This document shows positions 1 through 11,624 of a stretch of DNA of 64,000 nt, one piece after another (the first letter of the stretch is position 1; the number at the start of each line of letters is the position of its first letter). The stretch lies in assembly GCA_005656395.1 (NCBI GenBank), contig SRSI01000079.1:434001-498000 (forward strand), in the 5' to 3' direction. The notes below the pieces were generated by a model, which saw nothing but the letters and a program-made list of their open reading frames with translations, did not search any database and was not told the DNA's origin. Source of the DNA: Strongyloides papillosus (lineage: Eukaryota > Nematoda > Chromadorea > Rhabditida > Strongyloididae). Made by a program: the position numbers and the translations under genes.

Positions 1-2580
1 GCCGGCAAAAAACATAATTACTTTTTACATTTGTTAATTAAAAGTAAAAATATCTATGCGTTAATCGTTCACATAAAATAACTAATATTTAAGTAATCTA
101 TTAATATTTTCAAACTGATCTTTCGAAATGAGTGTAGAAATACGTATAAAAATGGGCACAAGTTTGCATAAAATGGAATAAATTTGTCCATCTAACAAAA
201 TTCTAATTTCCTGATTTGCGACTAATTTTATCGCAATTATTTTTTACATAAAAATTAAAGAGACAATCCTCTATATTTATAGAGGAGAGATTTTGGCCTG
301 TAAATTATTTTTGAATTTCTGGGTTTTTTTTAGTGAAATATATCTTGGAAAACATGGTAAAACAAAATATCAAATATTAGCTCCATACGATATGCCGTTC
401 TTGAGATACATCGACTTAAAGGTACCAAATTCCAAATTTTGGTACCTCCATATCTCCCTCAAAAATTAATTTTTTTGTTCGAAATTTCGCAATTAGACAT
501 CATTTTTAATGCTTATTACGTATAAACAATAAAATCCAGCAAAAAAAAATTCAATCTCCAGATTTGGGATATCGTCGAAAATGATACTTTTTACCCCAAA
601 TTTTACCTCTTTGGAGCGACATATCTCGCTACAGAAAACGAAATTCAAAACAATTCAAAAATGCTCCCGGGTAATTAATTTCTCTACATTTTAAGACTAT
701 TTTCAAAGAAATCTGACAACTTTGAGAATGAAAAACCTTTGACAAACCTTTTTTTGGGATTTTCTATTTTTGTAAAAATTTCGACTTTGAGACTAAATAG
801 ATATATGAAGATGTCAAAATATTTATATAGTTTCTTTGGCAAAGTTATTCATAAAATAATTCTCTATCAAATGACGTTAAGCATGATTTGATAGAACCAC
901 CCTGTCCCGAGATATAGTGATTTAAAAAATCTACCAAATTTTTGGCAAAAAAATTTTTTTTGATTTTGAGGTAGAAAAAAAGTACAAAAATGAAAAGCAA
1001 TCAAAAAAACAAAAAAAGTATATCTGGAGAATTTTGTTGTGAACATTTCAAGGGTATTTTCAAAAAATCGGATAACTTTGAATATGAGAGAACTAAAAAA
1101 AACTTTTTTTGGGAATTTTTTTCTTCGTAAAAATTTTGACTTTGAGACTAAATAAATATATGAATATGTCAAAATATTTATATAGTATCTTTGGCAAAAG
1201 TATTCAAAAAACAATTCTTTATCAAACGACGTTAAGCATGATTTGATAGAACCACTCTGTCCCGAGATATAGTGATTTAAAAAATTTACCAAATTTTTGC
1301 CAAAAAAATTTTTTTTAAATTTGAGGTAAAAAAAAGTACAAAAATGAAAAGCAATCGAAAAAACAAAAAAAGTATATCTCGAGAATTTTGTTGTGAACAT
1401 TTTAAGATCATAAGCAGCAATATATGTTATACTGTTCTTGAGATATCTGGGGAAATGCTGAAGCATGTTTCCAAAAAAATGTTTAAAAATTCTCTAAAAG
1501 TCGTATTTTTTCTAACTTTTATACGACTTAAACATCTATTTTCTATATTATTATGCAATTTAATTTTAAAAATAAGTTTTAGTGATTATTTGATGCCATT
1601 TTAATGTAAAAAAGTCGGAACAGTAACATAACAAATGATGGTCAATATTTTCATTTTAAATTAAGAAACAATTTTATACTTTATCTATGATGTCTTATGC
1701 ATCAAGCATAACGACAAATCAAACAAATTTAGACATTTCAAAAAATTTTGGCGGCGCAAAAGCTGTATTTTTATAATAAATGTCACATTTAATAATATAA
1801 ACGGGGATGAATTCCTGCGATCTAGAAAAATATAGCAAATCATCAAACGGTAAATGTATTTTTATATATAAATATACACATGCCCTTTAATGACCCTACT
1901 TGAGTACTTAATGAAGAAGATGTGACGCGTCAAAAAATTACGCTATAAATAAATTTTTTATAACGCAAAGATACATTTTTGAAATGATTCATGATAAAAA
2001 TGTTTTACACAAGTCTTTAAACAACACGCAAAATTTTTTTGAAATGAATAAACTGAAGATAATCTTGAGAATCTCGACATTTGTAGCGCATAACCTTCCC
2101 ACCCCTCTGACCCTTTAAACATTTCAAAGGTATAAACAACTACTCTCATTGTCATTTGTAATTAGTTAAACATATTATTTATAATATTTACTGATAATTG
2201 CAAAAAAGCTAATAAATTAAAATTTTTATTTTGATAATCAACAAAACAAAAAAGAATTAAAACAAATTAACGCATAAAACTAAATTTTTTAAAATCTTTC
2301 TTTTTTTTAACCACGCACAAAAAATTAAGATTAAAAAAATCACAAAAATTAGATATCAAATGATATATGATAAAGTGTAAAGCCTAAAAGCAAAATGTTT
2401 GAGTAGATTAAGAGAAGCGTCATGTAAAAAAAAGATCAACGAAAATAACATTCAAAATTAGCTTTATACATCTGTCAGGTAAAAGTAAATTTTTTTTAAT
2501 TAAGCAACTATATCTATATTTTATAAATTTAAAAAAAGAATAAATGAAGGATAGAGATATATTTTATGTAAAAAATCCCG
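1..2580. repeat. Repeat-rich AT region with a ~355-bp direct duplication
   Basis: There is no convincing gene here. Positions about 692-1047 and 1048-1402 are two diverged direct copies of one unit, 355 bp apart. For example, gactttgagacta occurs at 783 and again at 1138, and the segment running from cccgagatatagtg to gaattttgttgtgaac recurs at the same spacing. The block carries motifs of the 'atatctcgagaacgg' type also found at 28.4-30.1 kb, where they lie in the opposite orientation. The long open frames in it come from A/T-run composition and span both repeat copies, so they are not taken as genes. From about 1500 to 2580 I see only AT-rich sequence without structure. Confidence 0.75.
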
Positions 2581-2624
2581 GCCCTGCGGGCAAGCAACGA
2601 CGAGCGAAGCGAGGTCGTTGCTTG
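2581..2624. repeat. GC-rich double-hairpin repeat, copy 1
   Basis: A GC-rich island stands out in AT-rich DNA. The first hairpin is gccc-tgc-gggc (2581-2591). It is followed immediately by a perfect 11-bp stem, caagcaacgac (2591-2601) with gtcgttgcttg (2614-2624). The 12-base loop gagcgaagcgag reads the same backwards, so it is a mirror sequence. A related copy lies in inverse orientation near 20524-20572. It is probably a piece of a dispersed element; the function is unknown. Confidence 0.7.
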
Positions 2625-2837
2625 TTATCCAATTAACAAAATAAATTTCTATTTTTCTTTTATATTATTCTTATTTTAAAACTTAAGATGTTTTCTACAG
2701 TACTTCTTAAAATACAAGGCTATATTTTAATTTTTTATAAAATTACAAACGATTATATAACAAACTTTGTTAACATATCACAACAAAGTTTTTTAATATG
2801 TTTTGATAGTTTGAATTATTATAAACTATATTATTTT

Positions 2838-4715
2838 TTAAAGACTTTTATATCTACTCGGCCAAATGTGTGTGTGCAAAAAATGCAACGTTAAGCATAT
2901 TTTGACCCCCTAGATTTCACAATTTGATTTTGAAAATTTACATGCATATAGATTCCACTACGAGAAATTGGAATCTAAAATAAAAATTGCAAAAATCTTG
3001 CTCCATCATGGAGAAAAGCGAATCCAAAGTGCCAAAAATGGTGCAAATTTTGGATTAATGGACGCGCCGCGTTTTAACAAAATATATTATACACACTAAT
3101 TACTCAGTAAATGGACGCGCCGTATTTTAACAAAATATATCACACAAATTAGTATGTGTGTGTAAAAATTTGATCTTGACCAACCCAACTAAAGTAAGAA
3201 GTGCCAAACTGGGGTTAAATAAAATATTTACTAACGAATAGTCGGTTTCATCGTGCGCTGTGCGGCATCCAAGCTCCAATGAAGTACTTCATAGGGTTTC
3301 AGACTTCACGACGGATGTTCTGATGTTAATTTTTAGAGGGTTTTTTTTGGGGAAATTGAAATAAGATGAATCTGAAAGTGAAGGTTTCCGTGGCATTTTT
3401 TCTACTTTAGAGTTATGGGTTGCGTTTTTTTCTTATATAAACCTACTTTTTTCAACATATGAGGAGTTAAAAATTTTTTTTACAAATAAAAATTTACTTA
3501 AGAGATCTAGAAATTATTAAATAACACAGTTGAAAAGATGCACGTTTAAACAACTAATTTAGCAATTTATATTATTGACATTGATAATTATAATGTTTTT
3601 AGATTATTACACTTATTTGTAACGAAAAATAATAAAAATAAATAACCACATCAAAAACTTAGGTTTTTGTTTTTTAAAGAACTTTTATATCTTAATATAT
3701 TATACGCGCACCTAAATGAACAAAATAAATTTTGCGAACTTTAAAAGATGAAAATAAATTTCGCGTACTAAAAGGGATGAAAATAAATTTTGATTAATTT
3801 TTGTATCACTCATCTGTATAAAAGTAGCGTCGTCTAGTGATTTAGATTATATCGATGACTACTACAAAATTATAAAGACATATACGATATAATATTCCAT
3901 GTAAATAAAAATGCAAATGTAAAATCAACTTAATCATTAATTTGCCAATAGAAATTAAATATTACATGAAATTATATATTATAAGAAAGGTGTACGAAAT
4001 CCTCTTAATGCTAATATTGATAAAATTATTGTTTGGTTACTCTATTTTATTAAAATAAGACACTCTCATTGTTGTTACAAATATATTTAAATCCATTTTT
4101 TATTCCAACAATAGACACATATTCGGCATCCTTGAAAAAATAATAATTACACAACTTTGATTTATTAAAACTTTTATGTAAAAATATAATATCATATATT
4201 CCATGTAATCAGAAACAAAAATATTAAATGTAAATTCTACTTATCAGTGATTTTTTGCAAATGAAAATAAGTAATACACGAATTTATATATCGTAATAAG
4301 TTTTCACAATATCTATTCACTACTAATAGGGATAAAATTATTGTATAATTATTATATTTTATTAACATCATACACTCTTAATATTGTTACAAATATATTA
4401 AAATCTGTTTTTGTTTTCAACAATAGAACACGTATTTGTTACCATTAAAATAAACTAAAAAATCAAATGAAAAGTGCACAGCTTCTTTTTAATAATAAAC
4501 GATAATTAATCTAATTCACTAAACGACGCTACTTTTATACAGATGGGTGATAAAAAAAGGAATCAAAATTTATTTTCATCCCTTTTAGTACGCGAAATTT
4601 ATTTTCATCTTTTAAAGTTCGCAAAATTTATTTTGTTCATTTAGGTGCGCGTATAATATATTAAGATATAAAAGTTCTTTAAAAAACAAAAACCTAAGTT
4701 TTTGATGTGGTTATT
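2838..4715. mobile_element. 1,878-bp compound mobile-type unit, copy 1
   Basis: This segment recurs at 25479-27356 at a constant offset of 22,641 bp from end to end. I saw no indel and no substitution when reading the two copies line by line. The left 803 bp (2838-3640) contain a 53-bp-spaced tandem repeat around the phrase atggacgcgcc (3058 and 3111). The right 1,075 bp (3641-4715) form a foldback element with long inverted repeats. No significant ORF is present, so the unit is non-autonomous. Sequence outside the two copies diverges at once (2837 versus 25478; 4716 versus 27357). A clean target duplication is not evident for this copy. Confidence 0.85.
3641..4715. mobile_element. Foldback (long-TIR) non-autonomous DNA element nested in the unit
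   Basis: The left end (about 3641-3849) and right end (about 4507-4715) are near-perfect inverted copies of about 208 bp. They begin aataaccacatc and end gatgtggttatt. The first 170 or so bases pair almost without mismatch, then divergence increases towards the centre. The central part carries two degenerate direct copies of a unit of about 300 bp (about 3873-4130 and 4170-4445), sharing ataatat...attccatgtaa and acaatag-acac phrases. There is no transposase, so it is a MITE or foldback-like element. The superfamily is not identified. Confidence 0.8.
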
Positions 4716-5676
4716 TATTATGAAATTATACTTTTCCGTTAACTTAACTTTTTATACTATCATTCAAGATTATTTTTAAAAATCAAACTTATGAAAAGCT
4801 ATAAAAAAATTATGTATTTTTGTTCAAAGTGAAAAATAAATTTTAAATAATTTAATCTAAAAAAAGTAAATACTAAAATGATATTTTGAATTAATATTAT
4901 TTTGTCTGATTAAATAATTATTGCTTTTCGTTATTGTTGTTAATACATTGTTTAAAAGAATGATTTTAATTGAAACGCTTTCAACTTTACACAAAATGGA
5001 CTTCTTAAAATTTCCTTCATAATATACTGTTAAAAAAATAAGACAATAAAATGAACTTAAATTATAAAAAAAATATTGAGATACTAAAAGTTTCATTAAA
5101 TCAAAATGTCAGAAATGTTTATTATTTTTGTTAAAAAAAGACAAAATTTATGTGACAATATAATAGTTTACGATGTTTAAAACATTTTCGTTGTTACTTG
5201 ATATTTTTAATATTTGAATAAAATTTAATTTTTTTTATGAGTGGGACATTTTCATTGCATATTATCAAGAACTGTCGAAATTTGTCTACTTTTCTGTGCA
5301 TTTTTAGAACCTATTTTTAAACCATAATTTAAACAATTGTTTTTAATAATCACTAAAAATGACTATTTATGTTATGATTGATAAAAAAAATTACTCTAAT
5401 TAATTCACAAGATAATTTTAAAAAGTTTCTATTTTTATCGACTATACAAAAATGATAATTTTTAAAAAAATGTAAATATTTTATTATCATATAATTAAAA
5501 CATCAAGCAGACATTATAATAAACTTTTTTTATTTATTATATCTCAAATAAATGGATATTTTTGCATAATTTTTATTTCTTAAGATCATTTTTATGTTAA
5601 ATTATTATAAATAATGCAAAATAGACTGTATATAAGAAGTCTTTTAAGCATTGAATACCATATTGAAAATAACAAG
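4716..5676. other. Intergenic, AT-rich
   Basis: Nothing recognisable. This is the upstream region of the secreted repeat protein that starts at 5677. Long A/T runs prevent any confident promoter call. Confidence 0.5.
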
Positions 5677-6342
5677 ATGAAATTTTTTATTTCTTTCCTT
5701 TGCTTACTTGGTTTTATCAATGTTTCTTATTCACTTGGAGGATCACAAAAAACTTCAAATGCTGTAAGTTCAATAAACTATGGTTTAATAAAGGATCTTC
5801 GAGATGACGATGAACAAGCAAAAATTGTGTTAAAAGAAGGAAAATCTATAAATACTAAACCTGCATCGTTATATGAAGAATTTTTGGAAAAGAAAATCTC
5901 CCGAAAAAGATCAACTGTAAAGCCAAGTACTACAAAAGTACCAACTAAAGACACAAAAACCAAAAAAGTACCAACTAAAAATACCGGAAAAGTAACAACT
6001 AAGAAACCAAGCACTGAGAAAATAACAACTAAAAATCCAAGTACCAAAAAAGAAACAATTAGAAACTTAAGTACCAAAAAAGGACCAACTAAAGACACAA
6101 GTACCAAAAAAGTAACAACTAAAAAACCAAGCAATAAGAAAATAACAACTAAAAATCCAACTACCAAAAAAGGAAAAACTGGAAACCCAAGTACCAAAAA
6201 AGGAACAACTAAAAATTCAAAAATAAGCGGTAACTCTACTAAAGTTGTACCAAAGAGAAAGCTTACAACTGATACTCCTAAGTCTTCTCAACCCGTTACT
6301 CAAGATCCTGCAATGATACAACCCGGGACGAGATGGTGGTGA
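5677..6342 (+). CDS. Secreted Lys/Thr-rich repeat protein
   Basis: The predicted protein is 221 aa. The ATG at 5677 was chosen because it opens a clean signal peptide (MKFFISFLCLLGFINVSYS). An in-frame upstream ATG at 5614 would bury that peptide behind 21 charged residues. After a short acidic-basic stretch the protein is dominated by Lys, Thr, Ser and Pro. Bases 6007-6216 encode seven tandem 10-residue units of the type P-S-T-K-K-x-T-T-K-N, visible as a 30-bp periodicity. Irregular units precede them. The C-terminus is short and Pro-rich and ends in RWW. The Thr/Ser density suggests O-glycosylation, as in mucin-like cuticle or surface proteins. An AATAAA-type signal follows near 6390. No family is recognised. 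Low-complexity content makes the exact function unknowable here. Confidence 0.7.
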   Translation: MKFFISFLCLLGFINVSYSLGGSQKTSNAVSSINYGLIKDLRDDDEQAKIVLKEGKSINTKPASLYEEFLEKKISRKRSTVKPSTTKVPTKDTKTKKVPTKNTGKVTTKKPSTEKITTKNPSTKKETIRNLSTKKGPTKDTSTKKVTTKKPSNKKITTKNPTTKKGKTGNPSTKKGTTKNSKISGNSTKVVPKRKLTTDTPKSSQPVTQDPAMIQPGTRWW

Positions 6343-6604
6343 AAAAAGACACTGAAAAACGAATTTAAATTACATAAAATATGGTTTTTAAATAAACTAT
6401 ATTTTTCTTCGTTTCTTAATGGTATTTTATACATACATTGAAAAAGTTGCAATGAACAATTTTTTACGATAATTTTTAAAATAAAAAATTGCACTTAACA
6501 CTTTTTAATCTAGATTTTTATACTAAAATATAGAATGTTTTAAGTAATTTTAATAACTTAACATTACAAGATTGTGATTACAATATTGTTATAATTAAAA
6601 CTTT

Positions 6605-8310
6605 TTTTTGTGTTGTTTAAATGCTATATTACATAAATCATTACAATCAGTTGCATTATCTTTATATTTTTGATACTTAATTATAGCGTTTTTTATGTAA
6701 ATAGACTTATCCACCTTCTTATCAAATTCAAAAATTTTTTTCATATATATCTTCACTTTAACACGTTAAAGCACTAGAATTGAAGTCAGAACGATATTCG
6801 TTACCAAAAAATTGAGGCCATTATTTAAAGTCATGTAAATCTTCAATTTCTAGTAAACAAAGTCCATATCTTATACTTTTTGAAGAGCAATCTTTATAAC
6901 TATTACTTTATAATGCTTTTCGTGTAAACTAGAAATAACAAAATTTCTTATTTTTACTACATTTATAATGTTGCAATCCAGGAACTTGGAGTTCAGGACT
7001 TATCATAATTGTTGGCCACAAAATTTCATCTGTATATGGTAGATAGAATTCAAGTTTCTTACTAGCTTCGATATATTAAGTACATTCACTATGTAGTCAA
7101 CAGCTCCTTTTGGCAATGATGGTGGTAAAAATAATTTTTAAACCATAAATTTAGGGTTCACCACTTTTGGATCTTATAGTCTTTTGTCACATTAAAAACA
7201 AACGAAAAATTACTAATAAAAACCAATTAACTTTTTTAAAAATGTTTAAATCTTTGTGTTTGAATGAAACATTTTTTATTACGTTAACAGGCCGACTTGT
7301 AAAAGAACTACCAAAATCAATATCCAAAGATCCATTGTAAAGCATCATAATTTGAACCAATCTACGATCTGTCTGTAAGAGTACATCATCATTCTATAGA
7401 AAAAAAATTGATGTTAAATTGTGAGGTACTAAAATTTACCTGTAGAAGAAATAAATACTTATAGTTTTTATCATTTAATGATTCTATGCATTCATAAATA
7501 TTTAAAATACTGTTAACACTACTACGGTCCATTGGAAATTCTATTTCAACAACAAGAACATCCTTAAAGCATTTATTTAAGTTTCTAACATCCTTCTAAA
7601 AAATATTAAATTGATTTTTCACCAATTGCGTAACAGAGCTGATTTTGTCGTCTATACATAGGTAAAAGATTTCGTTTAATTTTTGAATAATCCTAAAGTA
7701 TAATGTTTAAAATCATAGTTTTTTTTCACACGTTTAAAACATTTATAGCAAATGCTAAAAGATATTCAGCTTCTTCTTTTAAACATTAATTCATTAGGGT
7801 AATATATTCTCATTTGAATATCATTACAAGTTACTAAGAAGGAATCGGAAATGAAACAAATTCATATTTATGTTTTGTTTTTCTTGCTTCATTTATATAA
7901 GTTTCATCACCTCCTAAAAGTTTTTCACAATCTAGATTTCTAATGTACTGAGATTTTCAGAATGTTGAAATTGCTTTCCCCAGTTTGGATGAGCATCTCA
8001 ATCATACTCCTCCATCAAAAATTTCTGATGTCAACTAATCAAGATAATATCCTAAAGAGATTGTGAATATTATTAAAAAAAGCATCACCTTACATTTTGG
8101 AATAATTGTTTTATGGTAGGTATTAATGAAATTTTGTCTTGTAGAAGAGATTTGTTGATTTGCATTTAAGAATACAAGAAGAAGTTCCAATAATAATATT
8201 AGTTTAAAGGTTGCAATAATACAATAATAATTTATGTATATTAAGCAAAGGTAAGTGATTACATAAGCTATTATAAAAATTGATAAAATTTTCGATAGTA
8301 TGAATACCAA
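6605..8310 (-). pseudogene. Decayed GT14 core-2/I-branching N-acetylglucosaminyltransferase gene
   Basis: Reading the minus strand from 8310 to 6605 gives, in shifting frames, the order expected for a nematode Branch-family (GT14) enzyme. A hydrophobic N-terminal stretch comes first (8310-8035), then CEKLLGGDETYINEA (about 7935), EEAEYLLAFAINV (about 7770), YRRQNQLCYAI (about 7640), VVEIEFPMDRSSVN (about 7545), YKYLFLLQ joined to NDDVLLQTDRR, YNGSLDIDFGSSFTSR (about 7330), EFYLPYTDEILWPT (about 7050), and a C-terminal segment ending CNDLCNIAF. One intron (7394-7439, 46 bp, GT-AG) still joins LLQ to NDD in frame. In-frame stops (for example TGA at 7726-7728) and several frame changes elsewhere exclude a functional product. 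An intact version would be a Golgi type II enzyme adding branching GlcNAc to glycans. The family assignment rests on recalled motifs. Confidence 0.7.
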
Positions 8311-9659
8311 TTTTTAGAAATGCAAAATGCAATAATATTTGAAATATTCACATTTTTAAAAAAAAATGAATTTTAGAAATTATAATATGCTGATTGTAAA
8401 ATGCTATTATAATAAAACTATTTAAATTCTATGATTAAAATATGAATGAATTTCAGCAAAAGATTACCTAAGAATTAGAATTTTTCTAAGAAAATAGAAA
8501 TATACATTTCTGCTTAAGGTAATGCGTATTTAAGTTTAGAAAAATTGCTCTACAATTAGACATGGGCGGGCCGGTAAATTATTATACCCGAGATCGGTCA
8601 GTTTAGAGTCACTTATTTAAATCGATTCCAGTCGACCCGTTAAGCCAAAAACGCAGTTTTATCTTCTAACATATATCCATACAATAAAACTTAATTTTAT
8701 TCAGATTAAAGCAAACTTTACTATAAAAAAACAATGTTACATAATAAAATTTATAAGTTATATTTAAAAAGAAATATATTGTTTAAATTCGTGGTAACTA
8801 AATTAAAAGAATGACAATTTATAATTTGAAATAGTAAAAAAACCGGCCCTAAAATTTGAAATCGATCCTTAAAAATTGTAGGAAGGTGGACCAGGATCAG
8901 ATTCCATGTCTAATAATGACAAGTTAAATGATAATATAGTAATCGAAATTTATTTTCTTTCTTTCGACTTTGCAAAGTTTAAAATGCCTTTATAAAAGTA
9001 TATTAACATAACAAAAAATCTAGATTTTTGAATTTATTATTTATACTATTGCATTTCCTTAATATTGAGACTTTACCTTTCAAACAATTTAAAAAGAACT
9101 TTGTTTTATTATTTTGAAAGAAGCTAATCGAATTGCGGGATAAGGAGTTTGTAAAAGGGTTTATCTGAAAAATATCTTATGAAATTTCTGCAACGGTTAT
9201 TTGTAGGTAATCTTCTTATTCAAATTAAATAAGAACACGTCTTTTGACTATTTATTCATTAACTTTGATCAATTTAACTAATGTCTGCTAACAACAAAAC
9301 TATTTTTTTACTTTTTTTTATCATAGATAGTGTTAAAACTTTTTTAACTTATAAATAAAAAAGAGTATTTAATGAATAAATAAAATCAAACTTATTTCAA
9401 AATGCATATTAAATGTTTTTTCATAAAGTACATTCAATTATTTTATTCTACTACTACACTCTTTTAAAAATTTTTTCAATAAAAAAATGACTATTATTCA
9501 TATTATATTCAAAAAACTAATTTTATTTCATATTTTATTTCACTAAATGTAAAGAAGAGAATAAAATAAAATACAAATATTATAATATTTAATAAAGTAT
9601 TCAAATCAGTATAATTTGGAAGCACTATCTATTGTATTATTAAACTTATTATGATCTGA
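8311..9659. other. Intergenic with one MITE candidate
   Basis: AT-rich DNA between two pseudogenes. The only structure seen is the inverted-repeat element at 8555-8914; the rest shows nothing. Confidence 0.5.
8555..8914. mobile_element. Short inverted-repeat element (MITE candidate, hAT-like start)
   Basis: A 360-bp segment is bounded by a perfect 11-bp inverted repeat, attagacatgg (8555-8565) and ccatgtctaat (8904-8914). A second pair lies inside: gggccggt near 8568 and accggccc at 8842-8849. Both ends are markedly GC-richer than their surroundings. The tagacatggg start resembles hAT-type termini as I recall them. No 8-bp target duplication is evident, so the superfamily is uncertain. Confidence 0.45.
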
Positions 9660-11624
9660 TTATTTGGCCACTATCCTAATTTTAGCTTTTTTTGCATGGT
9701 TTGTTAAGTTTGAGTCGGTACTTTTTGCCGATTGCTCAGAATTGGTCACTTCTTTTTTTGTTTTCAAATTTTCAGTACTCATAGTTTTTTATATTCTCCT
9801 GGGTCCTTTATTAGCAGTTTTTTTATTGATAATTTTGGCATTACGTACTTTTGGGACTGAAGTTAAAGATTTAGCCATTCGTTGAGATGAAGAAGTTGAT
9901 AAATTCGTGGACATATCCTTCTTGGATTTTTTTCTTTTTCCTTGCAATTTTTTTATGACTGCAAGCATTATTATTAAAAGTATAATAAGGACCACAGAGA
10001 TTCCAAAGATGATTCAAATTTTAGAATTATTAGAATCCGTAAAGTTATTAGTTTTACTAGAACTATCAGCGACACTTGAGTTATTAGAGCCAACAGAGTT
10101 ACTATAGATAATAGAGGTATTGGAACCAATAAAGCTGTTAGAGGTTGTAGAGATGATAGAGCCAGTATGGTTATAATCTTTTTCATAGATTATATTAATA
10201 GAAAACTCAGTTTCTTTTATATAATCTGGTTTCTCAAATTTAGAATTGTTAGCATTTATAATTAAGGCACATTTATACATTCTGTTTGATACTAAATTTT
10301 GTACACTATCTACTTTTATATATTTCTCATTTTTTTCATCAAACATCAACAATGATGTTAAATAAAGAGGTCCATAAAAATCATTAAATGCCGCATCTTC
10401 AAATCCATCAAGTATTATATGGCACACAATTGAAGAATTTCTTATTCTTTTACTGACAAATGTGTAAGTGTCATTCCTTCTAAATTTTTGGTCGATTTTA
10501 GTATCGAATTCTTGGATTTTGCCATTAATCCTTAAACGCAGTGTTGCATTTATATTCGTTATTTTACAATTTGCTTGATACATAAATACATACCCAAAGA
10601 GTATATCAACTTTATTATTTTCGACTTCTGATTGTATATATTTTTTATCTATAGCATGAAATTTTTGTTCATAATAAAAATTCATTTTATTATGTATTAA
10701 ACCTCCCCAATATGAATCACCACCTGGATTATAAATATTTCCAGGCTTAAAAAGGCAACAACTTTAGGATCCGAACTATATATATTAATACCATTACACA
10801 TTAATTCATTGTTAGACGTGAAAGTCATATCGCTTTCTTTTTCATTATTGTTAGTAATCTTATTTGCCTCCTCTTCAATATATTCATCATCACAATTATA
10901 ACCAACAGCAATATCAGCCATAAAGTTTTGAGTAAGAGTACCACATCTAACAAATGTATCACGACCATAATTTTGGTGGCAATAGATGAGTTTCAAGTCG
11001 TAAATTCTTGAAGGCGCTTTGGCTTCTATTGTAGTTATGCTATTCCCTAAATCTCGAGTATAAAAAATATGTGCTTCTATTTCTCCAGGTATCCATCTAT
11101 CATTAGGACACACAACGGCACTATATATGTATTTATTAGTTATACTTGTTGGAATTATTTTCAAAACCAAATTATCATATTTATGTGATCTGATGAACCC
11201 AATATAAAAAAAATTCTTAAATTGTATCAGGCTTGGAACAATAATCTGTACCTGTAGGATAATCATAGAAAATTCCTATATGACATATATATAAATCACA
11301 CATTAAGTAATTATAATTAACTGGTTTTGCTACAAGACCCCACCTGTCACGGATTTGATTCGTAAAATCCCTTTTATCAATCCTAAATTTCATCTTCAGA
11401 TCAGTGTTATATGGAGGTGAAGTTAAAAACTCTCTATTTATAGGTACTTTGTATACAAGTATATATTTTGGTGCATTAATTCCACGTTTTTTGATAGTAT
11501 CCCTTTGTCTCGTACCAAAAAATGGCTTGTCATAAAAATTTATTTCATTATTCGTGCAATAAACATCTAAAGCGACACTTTCACTACTATACTCCTCTGA
11601 ACCATCATTAGAAGATATTATCAT
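9660..11624 (-). pseudogene. Broken type I membrane protein gene, family unknown
   Basis: One coding path can be followed on the minus strand. Frame A (11624-11220) encodes an extracellular-type segment with cysteines. A shift at the A/T run near 11207-11214 moves reading to frame B, which runs to about 10750 and includes VVCPNDRWIPGEIE. A second shift at the run near 10749-10753 returns to frame A, which continues through KPGNIYNPGG and NFYYEQKFHAID to a Ser/Asn-rich stalk. An in-frame TGA (10014-10016) falls just before a membrane helix (IIFGISVVLIILLIIMLAVI) and a Lys-rich cytoplasmic tail. An in-frame TAA (9789-9791) precedes 42 more coding-like residues, which end at TAA 9660-9662. The two indels compensate each other. 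No signal peptide is visible, so an upstream exon may be missing. I do not recognise the family. Confidence 0.6.

Noticed and set aside
867..1604. Overlapping 199-codon (minus) and 86-codon (plus) open frames
   Set aside because: Both lie across the 355-bp direct repeats and consist of Phe/Lys/Tyr runs from A/T homopolymers; no domain or signal.
5778..6197. 139-codon minus-strand frame with Val/Leu/Phe repeats
   Set aside because: It is the complement of the Lys/Thr minisatellite of the secreted protein; a shadow of that gene.
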